Below the pieces are notes generated by a model. That model was not told where the DNA came from and ran no database searches. It was given only the letters and a program-made list of their open reading frames with translations. Position numbers and translations under genes: made by a program. Positions 8,355 to 16,888 of a stretch of DNA of 64,000 nucleotides are shown here, piece by piece. The first letter of the stretch is position 1, and the number at the start of each line of letters is the position of its first letter. This DNA is from Paraburkholderia sediminicola (lineage in GTDB: Bacteria; Pseudomonadota; Gammaproteobacteria; Burkholderiales; Burkholderiaceae): the NCBI RefSeq assembly GCF_902859805.1, contig NZ_CADIKC010000020.1, positions 1 to 64,000 on the forward strand. Direction: 5' to 3'.

Positions 8355-9518
8355 TTAGTCGGGCTCGCCGGGCACGAGGCGCAATCGCGTGATCTCCGAA
8401 GGGGCGCCCAGCCGCTTTGGCGGTCCCCAGTAGCCCGTGCCGCGACTTGTGTAAACCCACAGGCCGTTCAGCCGTGCGAGACCCGCCGTAAACGGCTGCT
8501 GCAAACGCACAAAGAAATTCCACGGGAAGAACTGACCGCCGTGTGTGTGGCCGGATAGCTGCAACGTGAAACCTGCGGCTGCGGCTGCTTCGGCAGAGCG
8601 CGGCTGATGTGCCAGCAGTACTTTGATCAGCACGTCGCCAGGCGCGCCCGCGAGGGCCGCAACCGGGTCGCTGCGATGCAACGGATCATGATGGCCCGCT
8701 GAGTAATCAGTCACGCCCGCAATAACGGCGCGCGCACCGTCGTGTTCCACGATCACGTGCTCGTTAAGCAGTACGTTTAACCCCAGGCGCCGGAATTCAT
8801 CGATCCAGGCGTTCGCCCCGGCGTAGTACTCGTGATTGCCGGTCACGAGGAACGCGCCGTGACGCGCACTGAGTCGGGACAGAGGCTGTGTGTGCCTGGT
8901 CAATTGCGGCACGCTGCCGTCCACCACATCGCCGGTAACCGCGATCAGATCCGGCTTCAGACGATTCACCGCGTCGACGATCGCATCCACGTAACGGCCT
9001 TTGATGGTCGGACCGACGTGGATATCGCTGATCTGGACGATCGTGAAACCGTCGAGCGCCGGCGGCAGATCGTCGATCGGCACCTCGATCGTCACGACCT
9101 TGGCGCGGCGCCGTGCGTTGAACAGGCCGACGAGTGTCGAGAGCAGTGCAAGCAACGGTACCGCTGCCGCGGAGCCTATGCGCCAGTGCGCGATTGCTAT
9201 CGTGTTCGGCCAGATTGCGTCGACGGTGAGCAGCGAGGCGAGCGCCAGATCGCGCGCGAACGTCAGAACCAGCAGCGACGAGAAGAAGCCCATCGCCAGC
9301 AGCCCGACCCACGCGAGGCGGTCGCTGAGCGGCTGCTGTTTGATAGTGCGCGCCAGCATGCCGAGCGGGATCAGAAAGATCGACAGCACCAGCCACAATG
9401 CGCACAGCCACCGGCCGGTGACGCTGACCGGCATATCGGGAATCAGACGAAAACCGACGTAGATATGCAGCAGGATGCCAATCAGGATGAAGCGAACAAG
9501 AAACGATGAGCGGCGCAT
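8355..9518 (-). CDS. Membrane-anchored metallophosphoesterase (YkuE-like)
   Basis: 387 residues. The N-terminal ~150 residues contain about four transmembrane helices. The C-terminal calcineurin-like domain has all five metal-binding blocks in order: ISDIHVG, GDVVDGS, GNHEYYAG, LLAHQP and SGHTHGGQ. It should hydrolyse phosphoesters on the face of the inner membrane using a dinuclear metal centre; related YkuE/YaeI enzymes act on lipid-linked or nucleotide substrates, and the substrate here is unknown. I chose the ATG at 9518 (MRRSSFLVRFILIG); a TTG at 9593 would add a Pro/Arg-rich leader and lacks a ribosome site. Confidence 0.9.
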   Translation of the reverse strand: MRRSSFLVRFILIGILLHIYVGFRLIPDMPVSVTGRWLCALWLVLSIFLIPLGMLARTIKQQPLSDRLAWVGLLAMGFFSSLLVLTFARDLALASLLTVDAIWPNTIAIAHWRIGSAAAVPLLALLSTLVGLFNARRRAKVVTIEVPIDDLPPALDGFTIVQISDIHVGPTIKGRYVDAIVDAVNRLKPDLIAVTGDVVDGSVPQLTRHTQPLSRLSARHGAFLVTGNHEYYAGANAWIDEFRRLGLNVLLNEHVIVEHDGARAVIAGVTDYSAGHHDPLHRSDPVAALAGAPGDVLIKVLLAHQPRSAEAAAAAGFTLQLSGHTHGGQFFPWNFFVRLQQPFTAGLARLNGLWVYTSRGTGYWGPPKRLGAPSEITRLRLVPGEPD

Positions 9519-9884
9519 AGAGAGGATAGGGGCGGGAAGGGGCCGGAAGGGGCCGGCACTAGCGGAGCAACGGCGGTGGCTCGCCAAGCGCAATCATGAA
9601 ATAGCAGACGAGCCGGATCATTCTACCGAGATGTGCAACCCCTTGCCGAGGGCGCCAGATTTGCTTCCGCGCTGGCCGAGTTTGACGCGGCAAGCAGATC
9701 CCGCAACGCAGCAATTCTCGTTGCCGTATGCCGTCGTCTGAACTGCAGCGATGCTCTAATTAAATGGGCTTTGAATTGTGTTTCGCGTGCACTATTCTCA
9801 AATAGAACCGGCTCGTTTCAGGGCCATCGCGGCCCAGCGGCGGTTCGTTTTGTCCTCGGTTGAGGGTGAGGCAGGAGGCGCATC
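9519..9884. other. Intergenic region between divergent genes
   Basis: 366 bp with no gene that I can support. It contains a two-copy direct repeat of GAAGGGGCCG (9536-9555) next to the metallophosphoesterase start and a candidate promoter for the plus-strand gene (9771-9798). Confidence 0.6.
9771..9798 (+). promoter_or_regulatory. Candidate sigma-70 promoter
   Basis: TTGAAT (9771-9776) and TATTCT (9793-9798) are spaced by 16 bases in a locally A+T-rich patch, about 85 bases ahead of the small membrane protein gene. Inspection only. Confidence 0.35.
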
Positions 9885-10214
9885 ATGAAACTGCTTGGAT
9901 CGGGCAATCACGTACGCCACGTACTTCATGGGCATCACGTCGGGCGAGAGGGCAGCCATGTCATGCTGCCGCTGGTCGGCATATCGCTGATGGCGCTCGC
10001 CCTGTACTTCGGCGTGCGCGACATCGACTTCTCCGAACTGGGAAAAAACGCGCTATTCGACGTCGTGATGGTAAGCGTTGCGCTTGGCATCGCGGGACTA
10101 TTCGGCGTCGTCGGCGCGTGGTTACGTTCGAGTGGCGACGACGCCGATGAAGGCTTTTGCTTTATCGGTGCGGTGATCGGCGCAGTGGTGTTCTACGTGG
10201 CGCTCCTCAGATAA
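9885..10214 (+). CDS. Small inner-membrane protein of unknown function
   Basis: 109 residues. A His-rich N-terminus (HVRHVLHGHHVG) precedes three hydrophobic segments (about 26-42, 60-80 and 92-108). A strong AGGAGG-type ribosome site lies 7 bases before the ATG, which supports it as a real gene. The His cluster could bind metal or may simply be cytoplasmic charge; no family is recognised. It converges with the nitroreductase gene. Confidence 0.75.
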   Translation: MKLLGSGNHVRHVLHGHHVGREGSHVMLPLVGISLMALALYFGVRDIDFSELGKNALFDVVMVSVALGIAGLFGVVGAWLRSSGDDADEGFCFIGAVIGAVVFYVALLR

Positions 10215-10237
10215 ACGCACCGGCGGCTTAAGGGCTG

Positions 10238-10822
10238 TCAGACGATCTGGGCGGCTTCGTCGAAGGAGAAGCGCGGGCTGCGCGGAAACAACTTCGACGG
10301 GTCGCCGTAGCCCAGATTGATCAGGAAGTTCGACTTCACTGTCGTGCCGGCGAAGAAGGCCTCGTCGACCTTGGCGGCGTCGAAGCCCGACATCGCGCCT
10401 GTGTCCAGGCCGAGCGCGCGGGCGGCGAGAATCAGATACCCGCCTTGCAGCGTCGAATTGCGAAAAGCCGTATCCGCAATCGCCTTGTCGTTGCCGGCGA
10501 ACCAGCTGCGCGCGTCGGCATGCGGAAACAGTTTCGGCAGATGCTCGTAGAACGCCATATCCATCCCGACGATCACCGTGACCGGCGCCGCCATCGTCTT
10601 CTCGAGATTGCCCGGCGACAAAGCCGGACGCAGCTTTTCTTTGCCCTCGGGCGTTTTCACATAGACGAAGCGGCCGGGGCTTGAATTGGCCGAGGTCGGA
10701 CCGAGCAGCACGAGCTCGGTGAGTTGCTTGAGCACGGCATCGTCGACCGGTTTGGCCTGCCAGCCGTTATGCGTGCGCGCTTCGCGAAAGAGCAGATCGA
10801 GAGCCTGATCGGAAAGAATCAT
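10238..10822 (-). CDS. rutE: Nitroreductase-family protein, RutE-like malonic semialdehyde reductase
   Basis: 194 residues, the normal length for RutE/HadB. It is a flavin reductase of the nitroreductase fold: the LGPTSANSSPGRFVYV segment and the C-terminal GYGDPSKLFPRSPRF segment are characteristic of the RutE branch. RutE reduces malonic semialdehyde to 3-hydroxypropionate in pyrimidine (uracil) breakdown with NADH. The other rut genes are not adjacent, so it may serve as a general semialdehyde reductase here. The ATG at 10822 follows an AAGGGA box. Confidence 0.85.
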   Translation of the reverse strand: MILSDQALDLLFREARTHNGWQAKPVDDAVLKQLTELVLLGPTSANSSPGRFVYVKTPEGKEKLRPALSPGNLEKTMAAPVTVIVGMDMAFYEHLPKLFPHADARSWFAGNDKAIADTAFRNSTLQGGYLILAARALGLDTGAMSGFDAAKVDEAFFAGTTVKSNFLINLGYGDPSKLFPRSPRFSFDEAAQIV

Positions 10823-10990
10823 GGTGGTAGTCCCTTGAAGTAGCGGAGTGAAAAATCCGGATGACAGCGCAAGCCACAGGCGTGAGCGTTGTCGTCATTG
10901 CCGCCATAATAGCCAGGGTTCTAATTCGCGCACGTATCGCAGGCACAAGCACAAGCGCGAGCACAGGCGCAATCGCAATCAGGCAATTTC

Positions 10991-11590
10991 ATGGCGGACC
11001 TTTTCGATGACCTTCCGGTGCCCGACGTGGACTGGTATCCCGAGTGGCTTGCGCCCGAGACCGCGGCGCACGCTTTAACGCAACTCATCGGCGAAGTGGA
11101 ATGGCGCCAGGACATGATGGGCACGCCCGCCGGCCGTGTGCCGCTGCCGCGGCTGACGGCCTGGCAGGGTGAGCCGGATGCGGTCTACGTCTACTCCGGC
11201 ATTCGCAACGTGCCACAACCGTGGACGCCGACCGTCGCCGAACTACGGGTCGCCGCGGAAGCAGCCTGCCACGCGCGCTTTAACAGCGTGCTGATCAACC
11301 GCTATCGCAGCGGCACCGACAGCATGGGATGGCATGCGGACCGCGAGCCTGAACTCGGCACCCAGTCGGTGATTGCGTCAATCAGCTTGGGCGTCGCGCG
11401 CACTTTCGACTTGCGGCACAACAAAACCGGCGCCGTGCAGTCGTTTTCGCTGAAGGGCGGCAGCTTGCTCGTGATGAAGGGCAACACGCAGGCCGACTGG
11501 CGGCATCGCGTGCCGAAGGAGCCGCGCGTGGCCGGCGAGCGGATCAATCTGACGTTTCGCTGGGTGACGCCGCGCGGGACAAACCGCTAG
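10991..11590 (+). CDS. alkB: AlkB-type 2-oxoglutarate/Fe(II) DNA dealkylase
   Basis: 199 residues. It has the AlkB dioxygenase core: metal ligands His115 and Asp117 in MGWHADREPEL, His172 in DWRHRVPK, and the 2-oxoglutarate-binding Arg in RINLTFR close to the C-terminus. The NRY motif (LINRYRSG) just ahead of the HxD is the hallmark of AlkB nucleotide-repair enzymes. It is expected to repair 1-methyladenine and 3-methylcytosine by oxidative demethylation. The length and order resemble the short ALKBH2/3-like bacterial group rather than E. coli AlkB. The ribosome site is weak. Upstream (10936-10986) is a short imperfect hexamer repeat. Confidence 0.93.
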   Translation: MADLFDDLPVPDVDWYPEWLAPETAAHALTQLIGEVEWRQDMMGTPAGRVPLPRLTAWQGEPDAVYVYSGIRNVPQPWTPTVAELRVAAEAACHARFNSVLINRYRSGTDSMGWHADREPELGTQSVIASISLGVARTFDLRHNKTGAVQSFSLKGGSLLVMKGNTQADWRHRVPKEPRVAGERINLTFRWVTPRGTNR

Positions 11591-11956
11591 CGTTCTGGCC
11601 AGCCGTTAACCGTGCCGCTCTTGATCCGAAAGCCCAGAAACCCCAAAGCCCGGAACCCACTCGCTACCTGGCCCGAAGCCGCATCGACCACATCGAGCAC
11701 GTAAGCGCATAAAAAGCATCTCCAACGCCACGCTCAATCGCCACAGACGTTCGAGCGAGCCCCGCAGCGTTGCCCACGTCCACGGCTACTGCCGATCCCG
11801 CCCGCTATACCAGAATTGGTATCGCGGACGCGAATCATATGATTGGACGGTTAACGCCCCAGACACTACGCTACATCACGATCCACGCACCGTGAGGGCC
11901 GCAAACACCGGGCGGGTTCGATGGATCGCCGACACAACAACGATCAGGAGACAGTC
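11591..11956. other. Intergenic region upstream of the sugar ABC operon
   Basis: 366 bp with no supported gene. It carries a perfect inverted repeat at 11807-11822 and an A+T-rich patch (about 11819-11860), probably the operon promoter region. Confidence 0.6.
11807..11822. promoter_or_regulatory. Perfect inverted repeat, candidate operator
   Basis: ATACCA-GAAT-TGGTAT, a perfect 6+6 bp dyad 135 bases before the ytfQ start. It has the shape of a GntR- or LacI-type operator. No regulator gene is adjacent, so the binding protein would be encoded elsewhere. Confidence 0.5.
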
Positions 11957-12943
11957 ATGGCGAATACACGACGCGCCGCATGTCGTGCGTTGGGCGCGCT
12001 CGCGCTTTGCTCGAGCATCGGTGCGCTGGCGCTGACAGCGCCGGGCGCATACGCGCAGGACAAACAGATCACCCTCGGCTTCGCACAGGTAGGCGCCGAA
12101 AGCGCATGGCGAACCGCCAATACCGAGTCGGTGAAGTCCGCGGCGGCGGATGCGAAGATCAAGCTCAAATTCTCCGACGCGCAGCAAAAGCAGGAAAACC
12201 AGATCAAGGCGATCCGCTCCTACATTGCGCAGAAAGTCGATGTGATCGCGTTCTCTCCGGTTGTCGAATCCGGCTGGGAGCCAGTGCTGCGCGAAGCCAA
12301 AGCCGCAAAAATTCCGGTGATCCTGACCGACCGCAACATCGACGTGAAAGACACGTCTCTGTACGTGACGATGATCGGCTCGGACTTCATGGAAGAGGGC
12401 CGGCGCGGCGGTCATTGGCTGGCCGATCACTATAAGAATGATCAAGGTCCCATCAACATCGCCGAACTTCAAGGAACCGTCGGCTCGGCACCGGCCAACG
12501 ACCGGCATTCCGGCCTGATCGAAGTGATCAAGAGCGATCCCAAATTCAAGATCATCGCATCGCAAAGCGGCGACTTTACGCTTGCCGGTGGCAAGCAGGT
12601 GATGGAAGCATTTATAAAAACTTATGGAAATAAAATAAATGTAGTTTATGCGCATAACGACGATATGGCGCTCGGCGCCATCCAGGCGATGGAAGAGGCC
12701 GGCATGCATCCGGGCAAGGACATCACCGTCGTCTCGTTCGATGCAACCAAGGGCGGCTTCCAGGCGATGGCCGCGGGCAAGATGAATGTCGATGTGGAGT
12801 GCAGCCCGCTGCTGGGGCCGCAACTGATGTCGGCGGTCAAGGATGTGGTGGCCGGCAAGCCGCTGCCCAAGCGTATCCTGACGGAAGAGACCGTCTTCCC
12901 GATGAGCGTTGCAGCGCAGACTTTGCCGACGCGCAAATACTGA
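11957..12943 (+). CDS. ytfQ: Galactofuranose-type ABC transporter, periplasmic binding protein
   Basis: 328 residues from the ATG at 11957, which has CAGGAG 6 bases upstream. A signal peptide ending in APGAYAQ (about residue 34) leads a type I periplasmic sugar-binding fold. Diagnostic YtfQ segments are GFAQVGAESAWRTANTESVK, FSPVVESGWEPVLREAK and VVYAHNDDMALGAIQAMEEAG. It is first of a four-gene importer (binding protein, double ATPase, two permeases). One oddity: codons 219-231 (12611-12649) are extremely A+T-rich, including two ATA isoleucines, inside an otherwise GC-rich gene. Confidence 0.93.
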   Translation: MANTRRAACRALGALALCSSIGALALTAPGAYAQDKQITLGFAQVGAESAWRTANTESVKSAAADAKIKLKFSDAQQKQENQIKAIRSYIAQKVDVIAFSPVVESGWEPVLREAKAAKIPVILTDRNIDVKDTSLYVTMIGSDFMEEGRRGGHWLADHYKNDQGPINIAELQGTVGSAPANDRHSGLIEVIKSDPKFKIIASQSGDFTLAGGKQVMEAFIKTYGNKINVVYAHNDDMALGAIQAMEEAGMHPGKDITVVSFDATKGGFQAMAAGKMNVDVECSPLLGPQLMSAVKDVVAGKPLPKRILTEETVFPMSVAAQTLPTRKY

Positions 12944-12953
12944 AGTGGAGTGT

Positions 12954-12975
12954 GATGGCTAATTGATTAGCCATC
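12954..12975 (+). promoter_or_regulatory. Palindrome between ytfQ and ytfR
   Basis: GATGGCTAAT-TG-ATTAGCCATC is a perfect 10-bp inverted repeat, 11 bases after the ytfQ stop codon. It may be an mRNA-stabilising hairpin or attenuator that lets the binding protein be made in excess over the membrane parts; no T-run follows. Confidence 0.55.
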
Positions 12976-13152
12976 CATACGATAGACGCAGAACGCAAAC
13001 GAAGTACGGACAGATCGTAGGGGTTTCTCCAGTGGTGCCTGACCGCCTGACTGCTTCGGCAGCGGGCGGTCTCTTTTCCGCAGAATCAGATTGCGCCCAA
13101 CGGAGCCAGTCTGAACCCACCCGACCAATGCACCGCCGATCGAGCGAGGTCT

Positions 13153-14763
13153 ATGACGCATTCCGCATCGGAACCCAATTCGCCGGCCATCAAGGCCGTC
13201 ACAGGCGACGCTCGCAACGGCGCCGCCTCAAATACACTTGAACCTATTCTGGCCACCACCGGCGTCAGCAAAACGTTTCCGGGCGTAAAAGCGCTGCAGG
13301 GAGTCGACTTTCGCCTGTTCCCCGGCGAGATTCACACGCTGATGGGGCAGAACGGCGCCGGCAAATCCACCCTGATCAACGTGCTGACCGGCGTAGTCGC
13401 GCCTGACGCCGGCACGATCCGACTCGGTGGCGAGATCGTCGCGTTTGCGTCGCCGCAGGAGGCGGAAGCGGCCGGCGTGCGCACGCTGTATCAGGAAGTG
13501 AACCTGTGCCCGAACCTGTCGGTGGCGGAAAACATCTTTGCGGGCCGGCAGCCAAAGCGTTTTGGCGCGATCGACTGGCCCGACATCAAGCGGCGCGCGC
13601 AGGCAGCGCTTGCTCGCCTCGACGTGACGCTCGACGTCACGCGATCGCTCGACGCCTATCCGATTGCCGTGCAGCAGATGGTGGCGATCGCGAGAGCACT
13701 CTCAGTCGACGCTCGCGTGCTGATTCTCGACGAGCCGACCTCCAGTCTCGATGACGGCGAAGTTGCTCAGCTGTTTAAAATACTTCGGCATCTTAAGCAG
13801 TCGGGAATCGCCATTCTGTTTGTCACACATTTTATCGAGCAGACCTACGCCATCTCCGATCGCATCACGGTGATGCGCAACGGCGAGCGTGAAGGCGAAT
13901 ATCTCGCGCGGGATCTGCCGGCCGATCAACTGGTCGCGAAGATGGTCGGTCATGAGCGCATGAGCGCGCGCTTGCGCGAAGCAGCACATGACGGCCACGC
14001 TGTTCATGAAGGACCTCAGAGCAAGGACGCGGTTCAGCCGTTCGTCGAATTGCGCGGCGTCGGACGGCGCGGCACGTTACAGCCGATTGATCTCGACGTG
14101 CAGCCGGGCCAGATTCTGGGCCTGGCCGGCCTGCTAGGCTCGGGCCGCACGGAGACCGCCCGGCTGTTGTTCGGGGCCGACCGCGCCGACAGCGGCACTA
14201 TCCTGATCGAAGGGCGGCCTGTGCGGCTGCGTTCGCCTCGGGACGCGGTGCGCCACGGCATCGGCTATTGCGCGGAGGACCGCAAGAAAGAGGGCATCGT
14301 GGCCGAACTGTCGATCCGGGAGAACATTCTGCTGGCGTTGCAGGCGCGGCGCGGCTGGTTACGCAAGATCAAACGGCATCGCGCACAAGAAATCGCGGAC
14401 ATGTGGATCGAGCGCCTCGGCATCAAGGCAGCGGACGCCGAACAGCCAATCGGGCTGCTCTCCGGCGGCAACCAGCAGAAAGCGCTGCTCGCGCGCTGGC
14501 TCGCCACGAATCCCAAACTCCTGATTCTCGACGAACCCACTCGCGGCATCGACGTTGCCGCCAAGTTCGACATCATGGACCGCTTGCTGGCGCTATGCGC
14601 GAACGGTCTGAGCATCCTGTTCATTTCGTCTGAGATCAGCGAAGTGCTCCGCGTGAGCCACCGCGTAGCGGTGCTGCGCGACCGTCGCAAGATCGCTGAG
14701 GTGGCCGGCAAGGCTTCGAACGAAGACAACATTTATCGACTCATCGCGGGGAGCGGCGAATGA
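13153..14763 (+). CDS. ytfR: Galactofuranose-type ABC transporter, duplicated ATPase
   Basis: 536 residues holding two ABC ATPase domains, the standard layout for sugar importers. Domain 1 (about 30-265) has Walker A GQNGAGKST and Walker B VLILDEPTSSLD. Domain 2 (about 290-535) has a degenerate P-loop (GLLGSGRTE), a clear signature LSGGNQQKALLARWL and Walker B LLILDEPTRGID, as usual in this family. The first ~30 residues are a nonconserved leader, so the true start might be later. It lies 209 bp after ytfQ and overlaps ytfT by 4 bases (ATGA). Confidence 0.93.
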   Translation: MTHSASEPNSPAIKAVTGDARNGAASNTLEPILATTGVSKTFPGVKALQGVDFRLFPGEIHTLMGQNGAGKSTLINVLTGVVAPDAGTIRLGGEIVAFASPQEAEAAGVRTLYQEVNLCPNLSVAENIFAGRQPKRFGAIDWPDIKRRAQAALARLDVTLDVTRSLDAYPIAVQQMVAIARALSVDARVLILDEPTSSLDDGEVAQLFKILRHLKQSGIAILFVTHFIEQTYAISDRITVMRNGEREGEYLARDLPADQLVAKMVGHERMSARLREAAHDGHAVHEGPQSKDAVQPFVELRGVGRRGTLQPIDLDVQPGQILGLAGLLGSGRTETARLLFGADRADSGTILIEGRPVRLRSPRDAVRHGIGYCAEDRKKEGIVAELSIRENILLALQARRGWLRKIKRHRAQEIADMWIERLGIKAADAEQPIGLLSGGNQQKALLARWLATNPKLLILDEPTRGIDVAAKFDIMDRLLALCANGLSILFISSEISEVLRVSHRVAVLRDRRKIAEVAGKASNEDNIYRLIAGSGE

Positions 14764-15791
14764 AGCTATCGAACTGGTTCGTGCGCGATGGTGCGGAGCG
14801 CCCATTGATCTGGCCGTGCGTCACACTGGTGCTCCTGTGCGCCCTGAACCTCCTGGTGAATCCAGATTTTCTTTCTTTGAGGATGCTCGACGGCCACCTG
14901 TTCGGCGCGCCGATCGACGTGTTGAATCGCGCCGCGCCGCTGGTGCTGGTTGCGACCGGCATGACGCTGGTGATCGCCACGCGCGGCATCGATATCTCGG
15001 TCGGCGCGGTGGTTGCGATCGCCGGCGCCGCGGCGGCCACGATACTTGCGACGCAAGCTGCGCCGAGCGCCGGATTGATCGCGCAGGCGCTGGTCGCGGC
15101 GCTGATCGTCGGTGTGTTGAGCGGCATGTGGAACGGATTGCTGGTGTCGTTCGTCGGCATGCAGCCGATCATTGCAACGCTGATCCTGATGGTCGCGGGC
15201 CGTGGCATTGCGCAATTACTGACGGCAGGGCAGATCATTCCGATCGGCGCACCGGGTTACCTGTTCGTCGGTGGTGGGTATTGGCTTGGCGTGCCGTGTT
15301 CAGTGTGGATCGCAAGCGTTGCGGTGCTCGCCACTGCCGGGCTCGTTGAAGGCACCGCGCTCGGACTCTTCATTCGTGCAATCGGTGTCAATCCGGTGGC
15401 GACGCGTCTCGTCGGCCTGCGCTCGAAAGCACTGGTATTCGCGGTGTACGGCTTCTCGGGATTGACAGCCGCGATGGCGGGCATCCTCATCAGCTCGAAC
15501 GTGCGCAGCGCCGATGGCAACAACGCGGGCCTGCTACTCGAACTCGATGCGATTCTGGCCGTGACGCTCGGCGGCACATCGCTGCTTGGCGGCCGCTTCA
15601 GTCTCGCCGGCACCGTACTGGGTGCGTTGATCATCCAGACGCTCACCTATACGACTTATTCGATCGGCGTGCCGCCGGAAGCGACGCTCGTCGTCAAGGC
15701 GGCCGTGGTGCTGGCGGTGAGCGTGATCCAGTCGCCCTCGGCGCGCTCGCTCGCCATGTCGCTCTTCAGGCAGCGCGGGGTGGCACGATGA
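14760..15791 (+). CDS. ytfT: Galactofuranose-type ABC transporter, permease 1
   Basis: 343 residues, BPD_transp_2 (RbsC-like) permease with eight to ten hydrophobic helices. The conserved TLVIATRGIDISVGAVVAIAG and VTLGGTSLLGGRFSLAGTVLG segments are present. It forms the membrane channel with YjfF and is driven by YtfR. Both neighbours overlap by 4 bases, so translation is coupled. Assignment to the galactofuranose group rests on gene order and the YtfQ match. Confidence 0.92.
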   Translation: MKLSNWFVRDGAERPLIWPCVTLVLLCALNLLVNPDFLSLRMLDGHLFGAPIDVLNRAAPLVLVATGMTLVIATRGIDISVGAVVAIAGAAAATILATQAAPSAGLIAQALVAALIVGVLSGMWNGLLVSFVGMQPIIATLILMVAGRGIAQLLTAGQIIPIGAPGYLFVGGGYWLGVPCSVWIASVAVLATAGLVEGTALGLFIRAIGVNPVATRLVGLRSKALVFAVYGFSGLTAAMAGILISSNVRSADGNNAGLLLELDAILAVTLGGTSLLGGRFSLAGTVLGALIIQTLTYTTYSIGVPPEATLVVKAAVVLAVSVIQSPSARSLAMSLFRQRGVAR

Positions 15792-16888
15792 GACGACTCC
15801 TCGAGGCCTGGGCGCATATCGTCGATCCGCGCACGTTGCCGATCGCCGTCACTGTCCTGTTGTTTTGCGCGCTGTTCGGTTTCGGCTCGGTGATGTACAC
15901 CGGCTTTTTCTCGTGGCAAGTGCTGCTCGATCTGCTGGTCGATAACGCTTTCCTGCTGATTGTCGCGATCGGTATGACGTTTGTGATCGTGTCCGGCGGG
16001 ATCGATCTGTCAGTGGGCTCGGTGGTGGCGCTGACCACCATCGTCGAAGCGGTGCTGTCCGAACATATGCATCTGTCGGTCTGGGTGATCGTGCCGATCG
16101 TGTTGCTGATGGGCACCGTGTTCGGCGCGGTACAGGGAGCGCTGATTCACTTTTTCCGCTTGCAGGCGTTCATCGTCACGCTGGCGGGCATGTTCTTCGC
16201 GCGCGGCTTGTGCTTTCTGATCACGACGCAGTCGATCACGATCAATGACCCGACGTTCCAGAAGATTTCCGCGTTCCGGCTCAATATCGGCGTCGGCTCG
16301 GTGACGGCCAATGTGCTGATCGCCCTCGTCACGCTTGCCGCGGCGATCTATGTCGCGCATTTCACGCGTTTTGGGCGCAACGTGTATGCGATCGGTGGCA
16401 ATCCGCGCTCGGCGTTGCTGATGGGCTTGCCGGTCGCGCATACGCGGATCGGCGTGTATGCGCTGAGCGGCTTCTGTTCGGCGCTCGGCGGCGCGGTGTT
16501 CACGTTCTACGTGCTATCGGGATATGGGCTGCAAGGGCAGGGTATGGAGCTCGACGCGATCGCCGCGACGGTGATCGGCGGAACCTTGCTGACGGGTGGT
16601 GTCGGCTACGTGATCGGCTCACTATTCGGCGTCGGCATTCTGGGCACGATCCAGACGCTGATTACCTTCGACGGTACGCTCAGTTCGTGGTGGACCCGCA
16701 TCGTGATCGGCGCTTTGCTGTGCGCGTTCTGTCTGCTGCAGCGGCTGATCGAGCGGCATGCGAAATCAGTGGGGCGTCCAGGTGGCACCGGCGCTGTTGT
16801 GACGCCAGGCCGTGAGCACGGCCGGGGCGATGCAGCTACGGCGTCCGATTCACATGTGATCGGACGCGCGCCGGAGCAGGCGTTATAG
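15788..16888 (+). CDS. yjfF: Galactofuranose-type ABC transporter, permease 2
   Basis: 366 residues, second RbsC-like permease with the motif TFVIVSGGIDLSVGSVVALTT and the late VIGGTLLTGGVGYVIGSLFG segment typical of YjfF. About 35 C-terminal residues form a hydrophilic tail rich in Gly and Ala beyond the last helix. It is the last gene of the operon; its 3' end overlaps the convergent MFS gene by 6 bases, leaving no room for a terminator between them. Confidence 0.92.
   Translation: MRRLLEAWAHIVDPRTLPIAVTVLLFCALFGFGSVMYTGFFSWQVLLDLLVDNAFLLIVAIGMTFVIVSGGIDLSVGSVVALTTIVEAVLSEHMHLSVWVIVPIVLLMGTVFGAVQGALIHFFRLQAFIVTLAGMFFARGLCFLITTQSITINDPTFQKISAFRLNIGVGSVTANVLIALVTLAAAIYVAHFTRFGRNVYAIGGNPRSALLMGLPVAHTRIGVYALSGFCSALGGAVFTFYVLSGYGLQGQGMELDAIAATVIGGTLLTGGVGYVIGSLFGVGILGTIQTLITFDGTLSSWWTRIVIGALLCAFCLLQRLIERHAKSVGRPGGTGAVVTPGREHGRGDAATASDSHVIGRAPEQAL

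Noticed and set aside
10936..10986. Short repeats of the type GCACAA/GCGCAA upstream of alkB
   Set aside because: Imperfect, short and compositionally simple; I cannot distinguish them from chance or decayed slippage.
12610..12650. A+T-rich patch in ytfQ as an insertion
   Set aside because: The encoded protein segment is continuous and family-typical, so nothing was inserted; only codon choice is odd.
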